A stretch of DNA of 6,274 nt from Halomonas sp. (GTDB lineage: Bacteria > Pseudomonadota > Gammaproteobacteria > Pseudomonadales > Oleiphilaceae), in assembly GCA_007135745.1 (NCBI GenBank), contig SLIH01000436.1, positions 1 to 6,274 of the forward strand. Direction: 5' to 3'. Positions 5,507 to 6,274 of this stretch are shown piece after piece. The notes beneath the pieces are model-generated. The model was not told the DNA's origin and ran no database searches. It worked only from the letters and a program-made list of their open reading frames with translations. Position numbers and translations under genes: made by a program. Position 1 is the first letter of the stretch, and each line of letters opens with the position of its first letter.

Positions 5507-6274
5507 TCAAATCGTGGATAGCGCATTTTCCAGGTCGCCAATAAGGTCCTCAACGTTCTCGATTCCGACGGAGTACCGAATCAGGCTTTCTGGAATGCCC
5601 ATGGCCTTCCGTTCCTCCGGCGTCAGCTCCACATGGCTGGTCACTTTCGGAGGCCCAACCAACGTTGAAACCGATCCCAGGCTGGCCGCACTGTGCGCGT
5701 ATTTAAGCTGCGGCAACAGACTTTTCACCTGCTCAAAATCACCTTTCAGCGCGAAACTGAGCATGCCACCGAATCCGTCCATCTGCCTGCGGGCAATGTC
5801 ATGATTGGCGTGATCCGGCAACCCGGGAAAGAAAACCGATTCAACCTTGTCATGCCCATGAAGATATTCGGCGATACGCTGCGCATTTTCATTGTGGCGC
5901 TGGATTCGAAGCTCCAGAGTCTTGAGTCCGCGCAGGATCATATAGGCTGACTGCGGATGGAGTGTCGCACCATTGATTTCGCGATAATGAAACACCTCGT
6001 CGACGATGGATTTGGTCCCACAAAGGATGCCTCCCATCGCATCAGAATGGCCGTTAAGATATTTCGTGGCGCTGTAGAGCACCAGATCGGCACCCAACTC
6101 CAGCGGTCGCTGGTTTATTGGTGTAGCGAATGTATTATCGACCAGAACCAGCGCACCCTGCTCCCTGGCCACACGGGCCAGGCGTTCAATATCCACCACT
6201 TTCAGCAGTGGATTGGTGGGCGTTTCCAGATATAGCAGCTTGCAGCCCTTGCGGACTTCAGTCTCAATCGCCTC
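5507..6274 (-). CDS. Trans-sulfuration PLP enzyme (cystathionine gamma-synthase/lyase family), 5' end outside the window
   Basis: The visible 255 residues are the C-terminal two-thirds of a Cys/Met-metabolism PLP-dependent enzyme, which is usually 380-400 residues long. The frame is open to the window edge; an internal GTG at 6199 is not the true start, because the conserved E-T-P-T-N-P motif lies upstream of it. Further motifs are V-D-N-T-F-A-T-P (the Asp that contacts the PLP ring nitrogen), S-A-T-K-Y-L-N-G-H-S-D with the PLP-binding Lys codon at 6062-6064, and S-L-G-S-V-S-T-L-V followed by R-Y-S-V-G-I-E-N-V-E-D-L near the C-terminus. Members carry out elimination or replacement at cystathionine, homocysteine, cysteine or methionine (MetB, MetC, CTH or methionine gamma-lyase types). 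The exact reaction cannot be assigned without the N-terminus and an alignment. It is cytoplasmic and converges on the transglutaminase-like gene and its remnant. It ends in TGA at 5509-5507. Confidence 0.93.
   Translation of the reverse strand, partial: EAIETEVRKGCKLLYLETPTNPLLKVVDIERLARVAREQGALVLVDNTFATPINQRPLELGADLVLYSATKYLNGHSDAMGGILCGTKSIVDEVFHYREINGATLHPQSAYMILRGLKTLELRIQRHNENAQRIAEYLHGHDKVESVFFPGLPDHANHDIARRQMDGFGGMLSFALKGDFEQVKSLLPQLKYAHSAASLGSVSTLVGPPKVTSHVELTPEERKAMGIPESLIRYSVGIENVEDLIGDLENALSTI

Noticed and set aside
5433..5804. 123-codon plus-strand open frame running from the relic into the PLP-enzyme gene
   Set aside because: Its first part is the frameshifted relic and the rest is antisense to a well-supported conserved enzyme.
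5507..6199. Reading the PLP enzyme as a complete 230-residue protein starting at GTG 6199
   Set aside because: The frame stays open upstream to the window edge and contains the conserved E-T-P-T-N-P motif, so the gene is truncated by the window rather than short.

Overview
The window looks like a chromosomal segment from a GC-rich gammaproteobacterium, possibly a marine one. That rests on moderately high GC, Gram-negative type II (lipoprotein) signal peptides, Shine-Dalgarno starts and the family mix (a DUF6351 exported hydrolase-like protein, a transglutaminase-like enzyme and a Cys/Met-metabolism PLP enzyme). No rRNA, tRNA, CRISPR array, insertion sequence or phage gene is visible, and the genus cannot be fixed from this sequence alone.

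Layout, left to right. (1) The 3' end of a plus-strand gene (1-114) has a tail resembling the C-terminus of SusD/RagB outer-membrane lipoproteins; this is tentative. (2) A large plus-strand lipoprotein of the DUF6351 family (171-2729) is followed by a perfect 12-bp hairpin. (3) A plus-strand lipoprotein (2909-3679) carries a very acidic Asp/Glu/Ser/Gly linker and one C-terminal fibronectin type III domain. (4) A minus-strand lipoprotein (3738-4388) has a long Glu/Pro/Ala/Gln linker; it converges on (3) across a strong shared hairpin. (5) A roughly 290-bp divergent intergenic region leads to a cytoplasmic transglutaminase-like protein on the plus strand (4680-5357). (6) A short spacer holds a decayed second copy of part of that gene's 3' end. 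(7) The C-terminal two-thirds of a trans-sulfuration PLP enzyme lies on the minus strand (5507 to beyond the window edge).

How the genes may work together. Genes 2-4 are all predicted lipid-anchored envelope proteins whose folded parts are set off from the membrane by low-complexity linkers, so the left two-thirds of the window is an envelope/surface block. If gene 1 really is SusD-like, it and the DUF6351 protein could form a capture-and-hydrolyse pair, but this is inference. The transglutaminase-like gene and the PLP enzyme show no evident functional link to the lipoproteins; they point towards each other and are separated by the gene remnant.

The most notable structure is the remnant at about 5429-5503. 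It contains a 31-bp block matching the transglutaminase-like gene at 28 of 31 positions, preceded by a second matching block, with a net 4-base shift between them that breaks the reading frame. I did not find convincing evidence of a complete new multi-gene system. The lipoproteins with unusual linkers are the least explained genes.
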